A stretch of DNA of 64,000 bases from Kitasatospora terrestris (lineage in GTDB: Bacteria > Actinomycetota > Actinomycetes > Streptomycetales > Streptomycetaceae), in the NCBI RefSeq assembly GCF_039542905.1, contig NZ_BAABIS010000001.1, positions 4,650,001 through 4,714,000 on the forward strand. Reading direction: 5' to 3'. Both the position numbers and the translations under genes were made by a program. This document shows, one piece after another, positions 1 through 8,605 of the stretch. The notes below the pieces were generated by a model, which did not search any database, had not been told where the DNA came from, and saw only the letters and a program-made list of their open reading frames with translations. Position 1 is the stretch's first letter. Each line of letters begins with the position of its first letter.

Positions 1-2
1 AG

Positions 3-1409
3 ATCCCCAAGGGCGTGCTGCTGTACGGCCCGCCCGGTACCGGCAAGACCCTGCTGGCCCGCGCCGTCGCGGGCGAGGCCGGCGTGCCGTTCTACTCCAT
101 CTCCGGCTCCGACTTCGTCGAGATGTTCGTCGGTGTCGGTGCCTCCCGGGTGCGCGACCTGTTCGAGCAGGCCAAGGCCAACGCCCCGGCGATCATCTTC
201 GTCGACGAGATCGACGCCGTCGGCCGGCACCGCGGTGCGGGTCTCGGCGGCGGCCACGACGAGCGCGAGCAGACCCTCAACCAGCTGCTGGTCGAGATGG
301 ACGGCTTCGACGTCAAGGGCGGCGTGATCCTCATCGCCGCCACCAACCGCCCGGACATCCTGGACCCGGCGCTGCTGCGCCCCGGCCGCTTCGACCGGCA
401 GATCGCCGTCGACCGCCCGGACCTGCAGGGCCGCCTGGACATCCTCAAGGTGCACCAGAAGGGCAAGCCGATCGCGCCCGACGTCGACCTGTCGGCCGTC
501 GCCAAGCGCACCCCCGGCTTCACCGGCGCTGACCTCTCGAACGTGCTCAACGAGGCCGCGCTGCTGACCGCCCGGTCGGACCGCAAGCTGATCGACAACG
601 GCATGCTGGACGAGGCCATCGACCGCGTGGTCGCCGGCCCGCAGAAGCGCTCGCGGATCATGTCCGACAAGGAGAAGAAGATCACCGCGTACCACGAGGG
701 CGGCCACGCCCTGGTCGCGGCGGCCTGCAACTACTCCGACCCGGTGCACAAGATCACCATCCTGTCCCGCGGCCGCGCCCTGGGCTACACGATGGTGCTG
801 CCGGACGAGGACAAGTACTCGACCACCCGCAACGAGATGCTCGACCAGCTCGCCTACATGCTGGGCGGCCGGGCGGCGGAGGAGCTGGTCTTCCACGACC
901 CGACCACCGGCGCCTCGAACGACATCGAGAAGGCCACCGCCACCGCGCGGGCCATGGTCACCCAGTACGGCATGAGCGAGCGCCTGGGCGCGATCAAGTT
1001 CGGCACCAGCGACTCGGAGCCGTTCCTGGGCCGCGAGATGGCCCACCAGCGCGACTACTCGGAAGAGGTCGCCGGGCTGGTGGACGAGGAGGTCAAGAGC
1101 CTCATCGAGACCGCGCACAACGAGGCCTGGGAGATCCTGGTCGAGAACCGCGACGTGCTCGACAACCTCGTTCTCGAACTGCTCGAGAAGGAGACGCTCA
1201 ACAAGGAGCAGATCGCCGAGGTCTTCGCCCCGGTGATCAAGCGTCCGGCCCGTCCGGCCTGGACCGGTTCGGCCCGCCGGACCCCGTCCACCCGGCCGCC
1301 GGTGCAGTCCCCGAAGGAGCTGGCGCTGACCAACGGCGCCGCCGCTCCGGTGGAGACCACCCCGGTCGACGTCGTGAAGCTCCCGCCGGAGTCCACCCCG
1401 GAGAGCTGA
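3..1409 (+). CDS. ftsH: ATP-dependent zinc metalloprotease FtsH (5' truncated by window edge)
   Basis: Membrane-anchored AAA+ protease that degrades misfolded membrane proteins and some regulators. The reading frame is already open at base 3, so the N-terminal membrane segments lie outside the window. What is visible, in order: Walker A GPPGTGKT (about 27-50), Walker B with VDEID (about 200), the second region of homology with RPGRFDRQ (about 380), then the zinc site HEGGH at 693-707 in the M41 peptidase domain. The C-terminal tail (last ~50 residues) is Pro/Thr-rich and low complexity, as is common in actinobacterial FtsH. folE follows 103 bp downstream in the same direction, a conserved arrangement in Streptomyces. 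Confidence 0.97.
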   Translation: MPKGVLLYGPPGTGKTLLARAVAGEAGVPFYSISGSDFVEMFVGVGASRVRDLFEQAKANAPAIIFVDEIDAVGRHRGAGLGGGHDEREQTLNQLLVEMDGFDVKGGVILIAATNRPDILDPALLRPGRFDRQIAVDRPDLQGRLDILKVHQKGKPIAPDVDLSAVAKRTPGFTGADLSNVLNEAALLTARSDRKLIDNGMLDEAIDRVVAGPQKRSRIMSDKEKKITAYHEGGHALVAAACNYSDPVHKITILSRGRALGYTMVLPDEDKYSTTRNEMLDQLAYMLGGRAAEELVFHDPTTGASNDIEKATATARAMVTQYGMSERLGAIKFGTSDSEPFLGREMAHQRDYSEEVAGLVDEEVKSLIETAHNEAWEILVENRDVLDNLVLELLEKETLNKEQIAEVFAPVIKRPARPAWTGSARRTPSTRPPVQSPKELALTNGAAAPVETTPVDVVKLPPESTPES

Positions 1410-1424
1410 TCCTCGGATCGGAAT

Positions 1425-1468
1425 GGATGCCGCGTTTCCCGGGTTTGTACCCTGGAGGCGCGGCATCC
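1425..1468 (+). terminator. Hairpin between ftsH and folE, terminator-like
   Basis: Perfect 10-bp arms GGATGCCGCG (1425-1434) and CGCGGCATCC (1459-1468). The 24-nt interior can itself form a small GGGT/ACCC stem. There is no U-tract, which is usual for actinobacterial terminators. It lies 15 bp after the ftsH stop and 44 bp before the folE start, so it could end ftsH transcription or act as a leader structure for folE. Confidence 0.55.
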
Positions 1469-1512
1469 GTGCTGTTCCCCATCCCTCCCGACCCGTACAG
1501 AGCGAGGCACGC

Positions 1513-2118
1513 ATGATCGACCCGGTGACTCTCGACGGCGAATCGCCGATCGGGCACTTCGACCAGAAGCGTGCCGAGAACGCCGTCCGCGAGCTGCTGA
1601 TCGCGGTCGGCGAGGACCCGGACCGCGAGGGCCTGCTGGAGACCCCGGCCCGGGTGGCGCGGGCGTACAAGGAGATATTCGCCGGGCTCTGGCAGGAGCC
1701 GGAGGACGTCCTCACCACCACCTTCGACCTCGGCCACGACGAGATGGTGCTGGTCAAGGACATCGAGGTGTTCTCCACCTGCGAGCACCACCTGGTGCCG
1801 TTCCAGGGCGTCGCCCACGTCGGGTACATCCCGTCCACCAGCGGGAAGATCACCGGCCTGTCCAAGCTGGCCCGGCTGGTCGACGTCTACGCCCGCCGGC
1901 CGCAGGTGCAGGAGCGGCTGACCAGCCAGGTCGCCGACTCGCTGATGCGGATCCTGGAGCCGCGCGGCGCGATCGTGGTCGTCGAGTGCGAGCACATGTG
2001 CATGTCGATGCGCGGCATCCGCAAGCCCGGCGCCAAGACCCTCACCTCGGCGGTCCGCGGGCAGCTCCGCGACCCCGCCACCAGGGCCGAGGCGATGTCC
2101 CTCATCATCGGCAGGTAG
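1513..2118 (+). CDS. folE: GTP cyclohydrolase I
   Basis: Converts GTP to 7,8-dihydroneopterin triphosphate, the first step of tetrahydrofolate synthesis. The product is 201 residues, the normal length when ATG 1513 is used; the frame stays open further upstream but that part is not FolE-like. The zinc/catalytic motif CEHHLVPF begins near residue 90, and the second Cys-containing motif (ECEHMCM, then MRGIRKPG) is near residues 158-172. It heads the folate set: folP, folB and folK follow within 5 kb on the same strand, with other genes interleaved. Confidence 0.97.
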   Translation: MIDPVTLDGESPIGHFDQKRAENAVRELLIAVGEDPDREGLLETPARVARAYKEIFAGLWQEPEDVLTTTFDLGHDEMVLVKDIEVFSTCEHHLVPFQGVAHVGYIPSTSGKITGLSKLARLVDVYARRPQVQERLTSQVADSLMRILEPRGAIVVVECEHMCMSMRGIRKPGAKTLTSAVRGQLRDPATRAEAMSLIIGR

Positions 2119-2232
2119 GGGCTTCCCGGGGTGCAACCGGGGGCCTAGAATGCGGCGTCCACCAGGTGGGCGCCGCATCTGTCGTTCGTGGACGCCCACT
2201 TGACGTGCGGATTACCAAACGGGGGAAGAGTC

Positions 2233-2325
2233 ATGAAGGTCCATCACGGCGCCCCGCCGGCGGTGTCAGGGAACTCCCAGGAAGCCTTTAGGCTGACCCT
2301 TCGTGAGCCTTCCCGTGCCCGCTGA
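2233..2325 (+). CDS. Possible 30-codon leader ORF upstream of the lysyltransferase
   Basis: ATG 2233 is preceded by a purine-rich stretch (GGGGGAAGAG, ending 3 nt before it) and runs 30 codons to TGA at 2323-2325. It overlaps the next gene, which starts at GTG 2303 in another frame and has no good ribosome-binding site of its own. This arrangement suggests translational coupling. The peptide resembles nothing I know and has no signal or membrane segment. It may be chance. Confidence 0.25.
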   Translation: MKVHHGAPPAVSGNSQEAFRLTLREPSRAR

Positions 2326-4135
2326 GCCGATCCCCCCGCAGCCCCGTCGCCGGGGGCTGCAGACGCTGCGCACCCAGGCGGCGGCCGTGCCCCGCGCCTG
2401 GCTGCCGACCGCGGTCGGGTACGCCTGCCTGCTGATCGGCCTGATCGACATCGGCTGTGCCGTCTTCCCGAAGCTGCGCTTCACCAAGATGCACACCTGG
2501 GCCGGCCACCTGCCCGGCGGTGTCACCACGCTGGCCGCCGCCGGCACCCTGATGGTCGGCATGCTGCTGGTGCTGCTGGCGCACGCGCTGCGCCGCCGCA
2601 AGGCCCGCGCCTGGCGCGCGGTCTGCGTGCTGCTGCCGGTCGGCGCGCTGCTGCACCTGGTGCGCTGGCACCAGTTCGGGCAGGCGGCGATCTCGCTCGG
2701 CCTGCTCGCCGTGATGCTGGTGCACCGCCGCGAGTTCTACGCCAAGGCCGACCCGCGCACCCGCTGGCGCGCGGTGGCCAACTTCCTGGTGCTGGCCGCG
2801 GTGTCGGTGGTCCTCGGCATGGTGATCGTCAGCGTCCGCTGGAAGTCCGAGGTCGGCGACCCGTCCTTCTTCACCCGGCTGGAGCACGTCGGCTACGGCC
2901 TCTTCGGCTTCGAGGGCCCGATCGACTACACCTCCGACCGGGTCTCCGACCTGGTCGCGTACACCCTCGGCGCGCTCGGCCTGGTCACCGCCTTCACCAC
3001 CGCCTACCTGGCGCTGCGTCCGGAGAAGCCGGAGCCGGAGCTCACCCCCGAGGACGAGGTCCGGGTCCGCGACCTGCTGGCCCGGCACGGCGAGCGCGAC
3101 TCGCTGGGCTACTTCGCGCTGCGCCGCGACAAGAGCGTGCTGTTCTCGCCGTCCGGCAAGGCCGCGATCTCCTACCGGGTGGTCTCCGGCGTGATGCTGG
3201 CCTCCGGCGACCCGGTCGGCGACGTCGAGGCCTGGCCCGGCGCGATCAAGGTGTTCATGGCGACCGCCCGCGAGCACGCCTGGGTGCCGGCCGTGATGGG
3301 CTGCAGCGAGGTCGGCGGCGAGGTGTGGACCCGGGAGGCCGGGCTGGACGCCCTGGAGCTCGGTGACGAGGCGATCGTCGACACCGCGACCTTCTCGCTC
3401 TCCGGCCGGGCCATGCGCAACGTCCGCCAGATGGTGAAGCGGATCGAGCGCAACGGCTACTCCTGCCAGGTCCGCCGGGTCGGCGACCTGACCCTGGAGG
3501 AGAAGCGGCAGATCGCCGACGCCGCCGCCCGCTGGCGCGGCACCGACACCGAGCGCGGCTTCTCGATGGCGCTCGGCCGCTTCGGCGACCCCGGCGACGA
3601 CGCCTGCGTGGTGGTCACCGCGCACAAGGCGCCCGAGGAGGACTCGGCGCAGACCGACGACCTGCGCGCGGTGCTGCACTTCGTCCCGTGGGGCCCGGAC
3701 GGCATCTCGCTGGAGCTGATGCGCCGCGACCGGGAGGCCGACCCCGGCCTGAACGAGCTGCTGATCGTCGCCGCCCTCCAGCAGGTCGGCGCGCTCGGCA
3801 TCCGCCGGGTCTCGCTGAACTTCGCGATGTTCCGCTCCGCGCTCGCCCGCGGCGAGCGGATCGGCGCCGGTCCGGTGCTGCGGGCCTGGCGCGGGCTGCT
3901 GGTCTTCCTCTCGCGCTGGTTCCAGATCGAGTCGCTGTACAAGTTCAACGCCAAGTTCCAGCCCGAGTGGGAGCCGCGCTTCCTGGTCTACCCCGCCACC
4001 CGGGACCTGCCGCGGATCGGCTTGGCCGCGATGCAGGCCGAGGCGTTCATCACCCTCGGCATGCCGCGGTTCGGCCGCAAGCGCCAGCGGCAGGGCCTGA
4101 TGCCGGAGACGGCGCTGCTCGACCAGGCCGCGTAG
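2303..4135 (+). CDS. MprF-type phosphatidylglycerol lysyltransferase domain protein (DUF2156)
   Basis: Predicted membrane protein of 610 residues. About six hydrophobic segments lie in the first ~240 residues, followed by a cytosolic DUF2156/MprF C-terminal domain of two GNAT-like halves. By homology it transfers an aminoacyl group, probably lysine from Lys-tRNA, to phosphatidylglycerol, lowering envelope negative charge and giving resistance to cationic peptides. The C-terminal stretch with SRWFQIESLYKFNAKFQP is characteristic of the LysX/MprF synthase half; no lysyl-tRNA synthetase domain is fused, unlike mycobacterial LysX. The GTG start has a weak ribosome-binding site. It sits between folE and folP, ending 29 bp before folP. 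Confidence 0.8.
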   Translation: MSLPVPAEPIPPQPRRRGLQTLRTQAAAVPRAWLPTAVGYACLLIGLIDIGCAVFPKLRFTKMHTWAGHLPGGVTTLAAAGTLMVGMLLVLLAHALRRRKARAWRAVCVLLPVGALLHLVRWHQFGQAAISLGLLAVMLVHRREFYAKADPRTRWRAVANFLVLAAVSVVLGMVIVSVRWKSEVGDPSFFTRLEHVGYGLFGFEGPIDYTSDRVSDLVAYTLGALGLVTAFTTAYLALRPEKPEPELTPEDEVRVRDLLARHGERDSLGYFALRRDKSVLFSPSGKAAISYRVVSGVMLASGDPVGDVEAWPGAIKVFMATAREHAWVPAVMGCSEVGGEVWTREAGLDALELGDEAIVDTATFSLSGRAMRNVRQMVKRIERNGYSCQVRRVGDLTLEEKRQIADAAARWRGTDTERGFSMALGRFGDPGDDACVVVTAHKAPEEDSAQTDDLRAVLHFVPWGPDGISLELMRRDREADPGLNELLIVAALQQVGALGIRRVSLNFAMFRSALARGERIGAGPVLRAWRGLLVFLSRWFQIESLYKFNAKFQPEWEPRFLVYPATRDLPRIGLAAMQAEAFITLGMPRFGRKRQRQGLMPETALLDQAA

Positions 4136-4164
4136 GCCCCGGGGAGGCGTCCGATAATGGACGC

Positions 4165-5025
4165 ATGAGCTCTTCCCTCCCCGGCCTGCCCGACCTCGAC
4201 CGCTGCGCCGTGATGGGTGTGGTCAACGTCACGCCCGACTCCTTCTCGGACGGCGGGCTGTGGCTGGACCCGGCGAAGGCCGTCGCGCACGGCCTGGACC
4301 TGACCGCCCGGGGGGCCGACCTGGTCGACGTCGGCGGCGAGTCCACCCGGCCCGGCGCACGGCGGGTCACCGAGCAGGAGGAGCTGCGCCGGGTGATCCC
4401 GGTGGTCCGGGAGCTCGCCGCGGCCGGCGTGGTGGTCTCGGTGGACACCATGCGGGCGGCTGTCGCCGAGCAGGCCGTCGCGGCCGGCGCCCGGCTGGTC
4501 AACGACGTCTCCGGCGGCCTCGCCGACCCGGCGATGGCCGGGGTGGTCGCCGCCGCCGGCGTGCCGTTCGTGGTGATGCACTGGCGCGGCCAGTCCGCCG
4601 ACATGGAGCGCCTCGCGGTCTACGGCGAGGACGTGGTGGCCGACGTGGTCGGCGAACTCACCGACCGGATGAACGCCCTGCTCGCCGCGGGGGTCAAGGA
4701 GCAGCAGCTGATCCTGGACCCGGGCCTGGGCTTCGCCAAGACCTCCGAGCACAACTGGGCGGTGCTCGGCCGGCTCCCCGCGCTCACCGCGCTCGGGCGG
4801 CCCGTCCTGGTGGCCGCTTCGCGCAAGCGCTTCCTGGGTACGCTGCTCGCCAACCCGGAAACCGGGGAGCCGCGCCCGGCCCGGCAGCGCGACGACGCCA
4901 CGGCGGCCGTCTCGGTGCTCTCGGCCCAGGCCGGCGCCTGGGCCGTCCGGGTGCACGACGTCGCCGGCACGGCGGACGCCGTTCGGGTGGTCGCGGCCTG
5001 GCAGCGGGCGGCACAGAGGGGGTAG
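4165..5025 (+). CDS. folP: Dihydropteroate synthase
   Basis: Joins 6-hydroxymethyl-7,8-dihydropterin pyrophosphate to p-aminobenzoate; target of sulfonamides. The 286-residue TIM-barrel protein begins with the signature MGVVNVTPDSFSDGG near residues 16-30, then DVGGESTRPGA (pterin/diphosphate loop) and VSVDTMRA. The frame is open well upstream, inside the preceding gene, but ATG 4165 gives the normal N-terminus. A short hairpin GCGTCC/GGACGC immediately precedes the start. The next gene begins 2 bp after the stop, so the two are probably cotranscribed and translationally coupled. Confidence 0.96.
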   Translation: MSSSLPGLPDLDRCAVMGVVNVTPDSFSDGGLWLDPAKAVAHGLDLTARGADLVDVGGESTRPGARRVTEQEELRRVIPVVRELAAAGVVVSVDTMRAAVAEQAVAAGARLVNDVSGGLADPAMAGVVAAAGVPFVVMHWRGQSADMERLAVYGEDVVADVVGELTDRMNALLAAGVKEQQLILDPGLGFAKTSEHNWAVLGRLPALTALGRPVLVAASRKRFLGTLLANPETGEPRPARQRDDATAAVSVLSAQAGAWAVRVHDVAGTADAVRVVAAWQRAAQRG

Positions 5026-5027
5026 GC

Positions 5028-5525
5028 GTGGCAGAGGCAGTCAGCGGCAACGACCGCGCGGCCGGCACCGAGGCCGACCGCGAGGCGGTCATCGCGGCCA
5101 ACCAGGCCTTCTACGAGGCCCTGGAGAACGGCGACCCGGAAGCCGTCGAGTCGATCTGGCTCGGCCCGGAGCACGCCGACGACAAGGGCGGGGTGGTCTG
5201 CGTCCACCCCGGGTGGCCGGTCCTGCGCGGCCGGGCCCAGGTGACCCGGTCGTACATGCTGATCATGGCGAACACCGAGTACATCCAGTTCTTCCTGACC
5301 GACGTCGAGGTCGAGCTGTTCGGCGATGTGGCCCTGGTCACCTGCACCGAGAACATCCTCTCCGGCGGCGAGCCCGAGGAGGAGGGCGAACTCGGCCCGC
5401 TGGTCGGCGGGAAGGTGGTCTCCAGCAACCTCTTCCGGCGTACCCCGCAGGGGTGGAAGCTCTGGTCGCACCACGGATCGCCGGTGCTGACCAGCGGCGA
5501 CGACGACGAGGACGACGAGGACTGA
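5028..5525 (+). CDS. NTF2-like (SnoaL-fold) protein of unknown function
   Basis: Cytosolic protein of 165 residues starting at GTG 5028. Its core, roughly residues 20-150, fits the nuclear-transport-factor-2/SnoaL cone fold (AVIAANQAFYEALENGD opening helix, a conserved HPGW segment, and a late LWSHHGSP strand). The C-terminus is a run of acidic residues (GDDDEDDED). The gene is tightly coupled to folP and precedes folB, a position conserved in Streptomyces, but no catalytic role in folate synthesis is known to me. A ligand-binding or protective role is possible. Confidence 0.8.
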   Translation: MAEAVSGNDRAAGTEADREAVIAANQAFYEALENGDPEAVESIWLGPEHADDKGGVVCVHPGWPVLRGRAQVTRSYMLIMANTEYIQFFLTDVEVELFGDVALVTCTENILSGGEPEEEGELGPLVGGKVVSSNLFRRTPQGWKLWSHHGSPVLTSGDDDEDDED

Positions 5526-5709
5526 ACCCGGCGCCCGGGAGCCGGCCGGCGCGCGGCGTCAAGTGCCGAATCGGCGCCCCCGGCCACGGGCGCGGCCGGG
5601 GAGGCGGTCCGGTGATGTCCGCGGCCGCGGGTAGATTCGGGGGACGGCGGGCGACGGTGCCCGCCGTTCACCCTGCCCGGGGACGGGCGGGGGACGTCAT
5701 CTGGGAGCA

Positions 5710-6081
5710 GTGATTCGTTTGCTGGACCGCGTCACCCTGCGGGGCCTGCGGGCCCGAGGCCACCACGGCGTCTTCGAGCGCGAGCGCCTGGAGGGCCAGA
5801 CCTTCGTGGTCGACCTGGTGCTCTTCCTCGACACCCGGCCCGCCGCCGAGGGCGACGACCTGAGCCGCACCGCGCACTACGGGATCATCGCCGAGGAGGC
5901 CACCGCGGTCATCGCCGGCGACCCGGTCGACCTGATCGAGACCCTCGCCCAGCGGATCGCCGACCAGTGCCTGAAGCACGAGGCGGTGCAGGAGGTCGAG
6001 GTCACCGTGCACAAGCCGGACGCCCCGATCACCGTCCCCTTCGACGACGTCACCATCACCATCCACCGGGGCCGCGCCTGA
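5710..6081 (+). CDS. folB: Dihydroneopterin aldolase
   Basis: Cleaves 7,8-dihydroneopterin to 6-hydroxymethyl-7,8-dihydropterin and glycolaldehyde in folate synthesis. The 123-residue length is normal for the family. The early RGHHGVFERERLEGQ motif (about residues 14-28) holds the Glu of the active site, and the end has the typical VTVHKPDAPI segment containing the catalytic Lys. GTG 5710 is the start; the 184 bp before it contains no gene and no clear terminator, so it may carry a promoter. Confidence 0.95.
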   Translation: MIRLLDRVTLRGLRARGHHGVFERERLEGQTFVVDLVLFLDTRPAAEGDDLSRTAHYGIIAEEATAVIAGDPVDLIETLAQRIADQCLKHEAVQEVEVTVHKPDAPITVPFDDVTITIHRGRA

Positions 6082-6132
6082 ACGGCGCACACGACCGGGC
6101 CGAGCCGCGCAGCACCGAGCAGAGGGAATTCC

Positions 6133-6732
6133 ATGGCAACCAGTGACCCGACCGCCTCGCCGACCACGTTCGACCTGGAGCGCCGGGTGGACACTGCCGA
6201 ATCCACCCTGCACACCACCCGGCACGCCGTCGTGGCGCTCGGCTCCAACCTGGGCAACCGCCTGGAGACCCTCCAGGGCGCCGTGGACGCGCTGGCGGAC
6301 ACCCCCGGGGTCCGGGTGACCGCGCTCTCCGCCGTGTACGAGACCGACGCCGTAGGCGGCCCCGCGGACCAGCCGAGCTACTTCAACGCCGTCGCCGTGC
6401 TGCGCACCTCCCTGCCGCCGGTCGACCTGCTGGAGCGCGCCAACGCCGTCGAGGACGCCTTCGGCCGGGTCCGCGAGGTCCGCTGGGGCCCGCGCACCCT
6501 GGACGTCGACATCCTCGACTACGAGGGCGTCCTCAGCGACGACCCGCACCTGCTGCTGCCGCACCCGCGCGCCCACGAGCGGGCCTTCGTGCTCGCCCCC
6601 TGGCTGGACGCCGACCCGGCCGCCGAGGTGCCCGGGCACGGCCCGGTCGCCGAGCTGCTGAAGGGCCTCGGCGGCGCCGACGGGCAGGGCGTGCGGCTGC
6701 GCGCCGACCTCCAGCTGCGCCTGCCCGAGTAG
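6133..6732 (+). CDS. folK: 6-hydroxymethyl-7,8-dihydropterin pyrophosphokinase (HPPK)
   Basis: Transfers pyrophosphate from ATP to 6-hydroxymethyl-7,8-dihydropterin, supplying the FolP substrate. The 199-residue protein carries an extra ~30-residue N-terminal segment before the catalytic core, which starts at HAVVALGSNLGNR. The metal/pterin motif RWGPRTLDVDIL lies near residues 116-127, followed by the HPRAHERAFVLAPW loop. ATG 6133 has a purine-rich AGAGGGAA upstream. It follows folB by 51 bp and completes the dihydropterin branch in this window; no folC or folA is seen here. Confidence 0.96.
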   Translation: MATSDPTASPTTFDLERRVDTAESTLHTTRHAVVALGSNLGNRLETLQGAVDALADTPGVRVTALSAVYETDAVGGPADQPSYFNAVAVLRTSLPPVDLLERANAVEDAFGRVREVRWGPRTLDVDILDYEGVLSDDPHLLLPHPRAHERAFVLAPWLDADPAAEVPGHGPVAELLKGLGGADGQGVRLRADLQLRLPE

Positions 6733-6852
6733 CCGTCCGCCCTGCCCCGGGAACTTCGGCGGCGGCAGGGCCGTACGAGAGAGGGGACGGGGCCGGGCCG
6801 GTACGGTGGCCTGGTCCCAGCCGTGGTGTCCGTCGGGAAGGACCTCGTCCGC

Positions 6853-7350
6853 GTGAAGCCGATCCGTCTCCGTCTGCTGCTGGCCGTCACCGGCGTGACC
6901 GGGGTGCTGGCCTGGGGCGGTGCCAGACTCTGGGACTCGCTGGGCACCATGCCCGGCGTGCCCGCGTACGCGCCGATCGTGCTCGCGGCCGTCGCGGTGG
7001 TGCTGCTCGCCGTGGCGATCTCGCTGCGGGCCCGGTTGAAGGCGATGCGGGAGCGGCAGCCCGGTGCGAAGCGGGTCGATCCGCTGGCGGCCGCACGGGC
7101 CCTGGTGCTCGGCCAGGCCAGCGCCCTGGTGGCCGCCGTGGTGACCGGGCTGTACGGCGGCATCGGCGTCGTCCTGCTCGGCCAGCTCGACGTGCCGGCG
7201 CGCCGGGACCAGGCGATCACCGCCGGCCTGGCGGTCCTGGCGGGCGCGGCGGTGATGGCGGTCGGCCTGTGGCTGCAGCACATCTGCAAGCTCCCCGAGG
7301 ACCACGACGACCCGCGGCGGCCCCGCGGCGCGGCGCCCTCGGCGCGCTGA
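6853..7350 (+). CDS. DUF3180 family membrane protein
   Basis: Small membrane protein of 165 residues if GTG 6853 is used; that start has GGGAAGGA about 10 nt upstream, while an in-frame GTG at 6823 would add ten residues. Four hydrophobic segments form two pairs, near residues 6-24, 40-60, 88-115 and 124-145, with a short basic loop RARLKAMRERQPGAKR between the pairs. DUF3180 proteins are regularly found directly after folK in actinobacteria, but their function is unknown. Confidence 0.85.
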   Translation: MKPIRLRLLLAVTGVTGVLAWGGARLWDSLGTMPGVPAYAPIVLAAVAVVLLAVAISLRARLKAMRERQPGAKRVDPLAAARALVLGQASALVAAVVTGLYGGIGVVLLGQLDVPARRDQAITAGLAVLAGAAVMAVGLWLQHICKLPEDHDDPRRPRGAAPSAR

Positions 7351-7419
7351 GCGCCGGGTGAGAGCCCGGTCACGGCTCGTAGTTCCGACGGACTGTCAAG
7401 AGCTGAATGAGTGTCCAGG

Positions 7420-7449
7420 CTGACAGGGCACCAATTCGCACGCTAGTTT
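7420..7449 (+). promoter_or_regulatory. Putative promoter giving a leaderless transcript
   Basis: CTGACA (7420-7425) and TAGTTT (7444-7449) are separated by 18 bp, a fair match to a housekeeping actinobacterial promoter. The next start codon, ATG 7456, is only 6 bp after the -10 element, so the mRNA would begin at or beside the start codon. This is inferred from sequence alone. Confidence 0.4.
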
Positions 7450-7455
7450 CTTGGC

Positions 7456-8577
7456 ATGTCTCGCGGACGCCACCGTCACTCCTCCCTCCTGGGCCGGTCC
7501 CTGCCCCCGGTCGCCACCGGTGTGCTGATCGTCGCGGCGCTGGCCGCGCTGGTCGCCAGTCCGGATCCGCTCGTGGCCCGCTCGGTCGGCGTCGCGGCGG
7601 TGGTCGCGGCGGTCGGCCTGGGCGTCCTGCTGCGCCAGCGCGACAAGGCCGCGCGGACGGCGGCGCAGCTGGCGATGGTGCGCCGGCTGCGCTCCGAGGA
7701 GCGCTTCGAGGAGCAGCTCGCCGAGGCCGAGTACGCGGCCGAGGTCGCCGAGGAGCGGGCGACCCGCTTCGGCCGCCGGCTGACGGCCGAGAAGTCGCGG
7801 CTGGCGAAGGCGGAGACGGAGATCGCCCGGCTGCTGCGCGAGCGCGCCGTGATGGTGGCGGAGCAGGCGCTGAAGGAGGCCGAGGCGGTCCAGAAGGCGC
7901 TGGAGGCGGCCCGGCCCAAGCACCCGGCCAGCCCGGCCGCGTACGTCCGGGCGGCGGCCGCGCTGCGGCACCTGGAGCGCCGGGCGGTGGTCGACGAGGC
8001 GCGCCGGGAGAGCGACCAGCGGGCGCAGCTGGAGCTGCGGCCGAAGATGCCGCAGCCGGTGCCGGCCGGCCAGGCGGCGAAGGCGGCCGAGCCGGCTGCC
8101 GGGCCCACCCTGCAGCCGGTGCACCCGGGCCTGCGTCCGGTGGCGCCCGCCTCCGCCGTGGTGACCCCGATGCCCGCGGCGCAGCCGCAGGCGCCGTCGC
8201 AGCCGCGCGCGCTGCCCGCGCAGGCGTCCCCGGCGTCCGCCCCGGCGGCGGCGGTGCACCGGCCGCGGGGCGGCAACTTCAGTTTCTTCGGGCGCCCGGG
8301 CACGGCGCGGGCGGCGCTCCGGGCGGCCGCGCCGGCTCCGGCGGTGGGCGACCTGGCGGACGTGGTGGGCGACGAGGCGGTGGCCGACAGCGAGCGCTAC
8401 GCGGCCGAGGCCGCCCTGCGGCCGGCCGACGGCGGCACCCCCGAGCACCAGGCGGTCGAGCAGGCCCCGGCGCACCAGCGCAGCGAGCCGCAGGCGGCGC
8501 CCGAGGTGGTCGACCTGACCCCGCACGACGAGACCGAGCTGCTGGAGCTCCCGGAGCTGCGGGCGGGCCGCTCCTGA
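7456..8577 (+). CDS. Membrane protein with coiled coil and Pro/Ala-rich tail, unknown function
   Basis: 373 residues starting at ATG 7456. Two hydrophobic segments near residues 17-35 and 41-59 form a hairpin, then a long Glu/Arg/Ala-rich heptad region (about 62-190) looks like coiled coil. The rest is low-complexity Ala/Pro/Gln linker with a short motif RGGNFSFFGRPGTARAALR near residues 270-290, and an acidic C-terminus. I do not recognise a characterised family. The architecture suggests a membrane-tethered scaffold or cell-envelope factor, which is inference only. Confidence 0.75.
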   Translation: MSRGRHRHSSLLGRSLPPVATGVLIVAALAALVASPDPLVARSVGVAAVVAAVGLGVLLRQRDKAARTAAQLAMVRRLRSEERFEEQLAEAEYAAEVAEERATRFGRRLTAEKSRLAKAETEIARLLRERAVMVAEQALKEAEAVQKALEAARPKHPASPAAYVRAAAALRHLERRAVVDEARRESDQRAQLELRPKMPQPVPAGQAAKAAEPAAGPTLQPVHPGLRPVAPASAVVTPMPAAQPQAPSQPRALPAQASPASAPAAAVHRPRGGNFSFFGRPGTARAALRAAAPAPAVGDLADVVGDEAVADSERYAAEAALRPADGGTPEHQAVEQAPAHQRSEPQAAPEVVDLTPHDETELLELPELRAGRS

Positions 8578-8605
8578 GCGGTTCCTGACCCGCCGTCGGT
8601 ACGCC

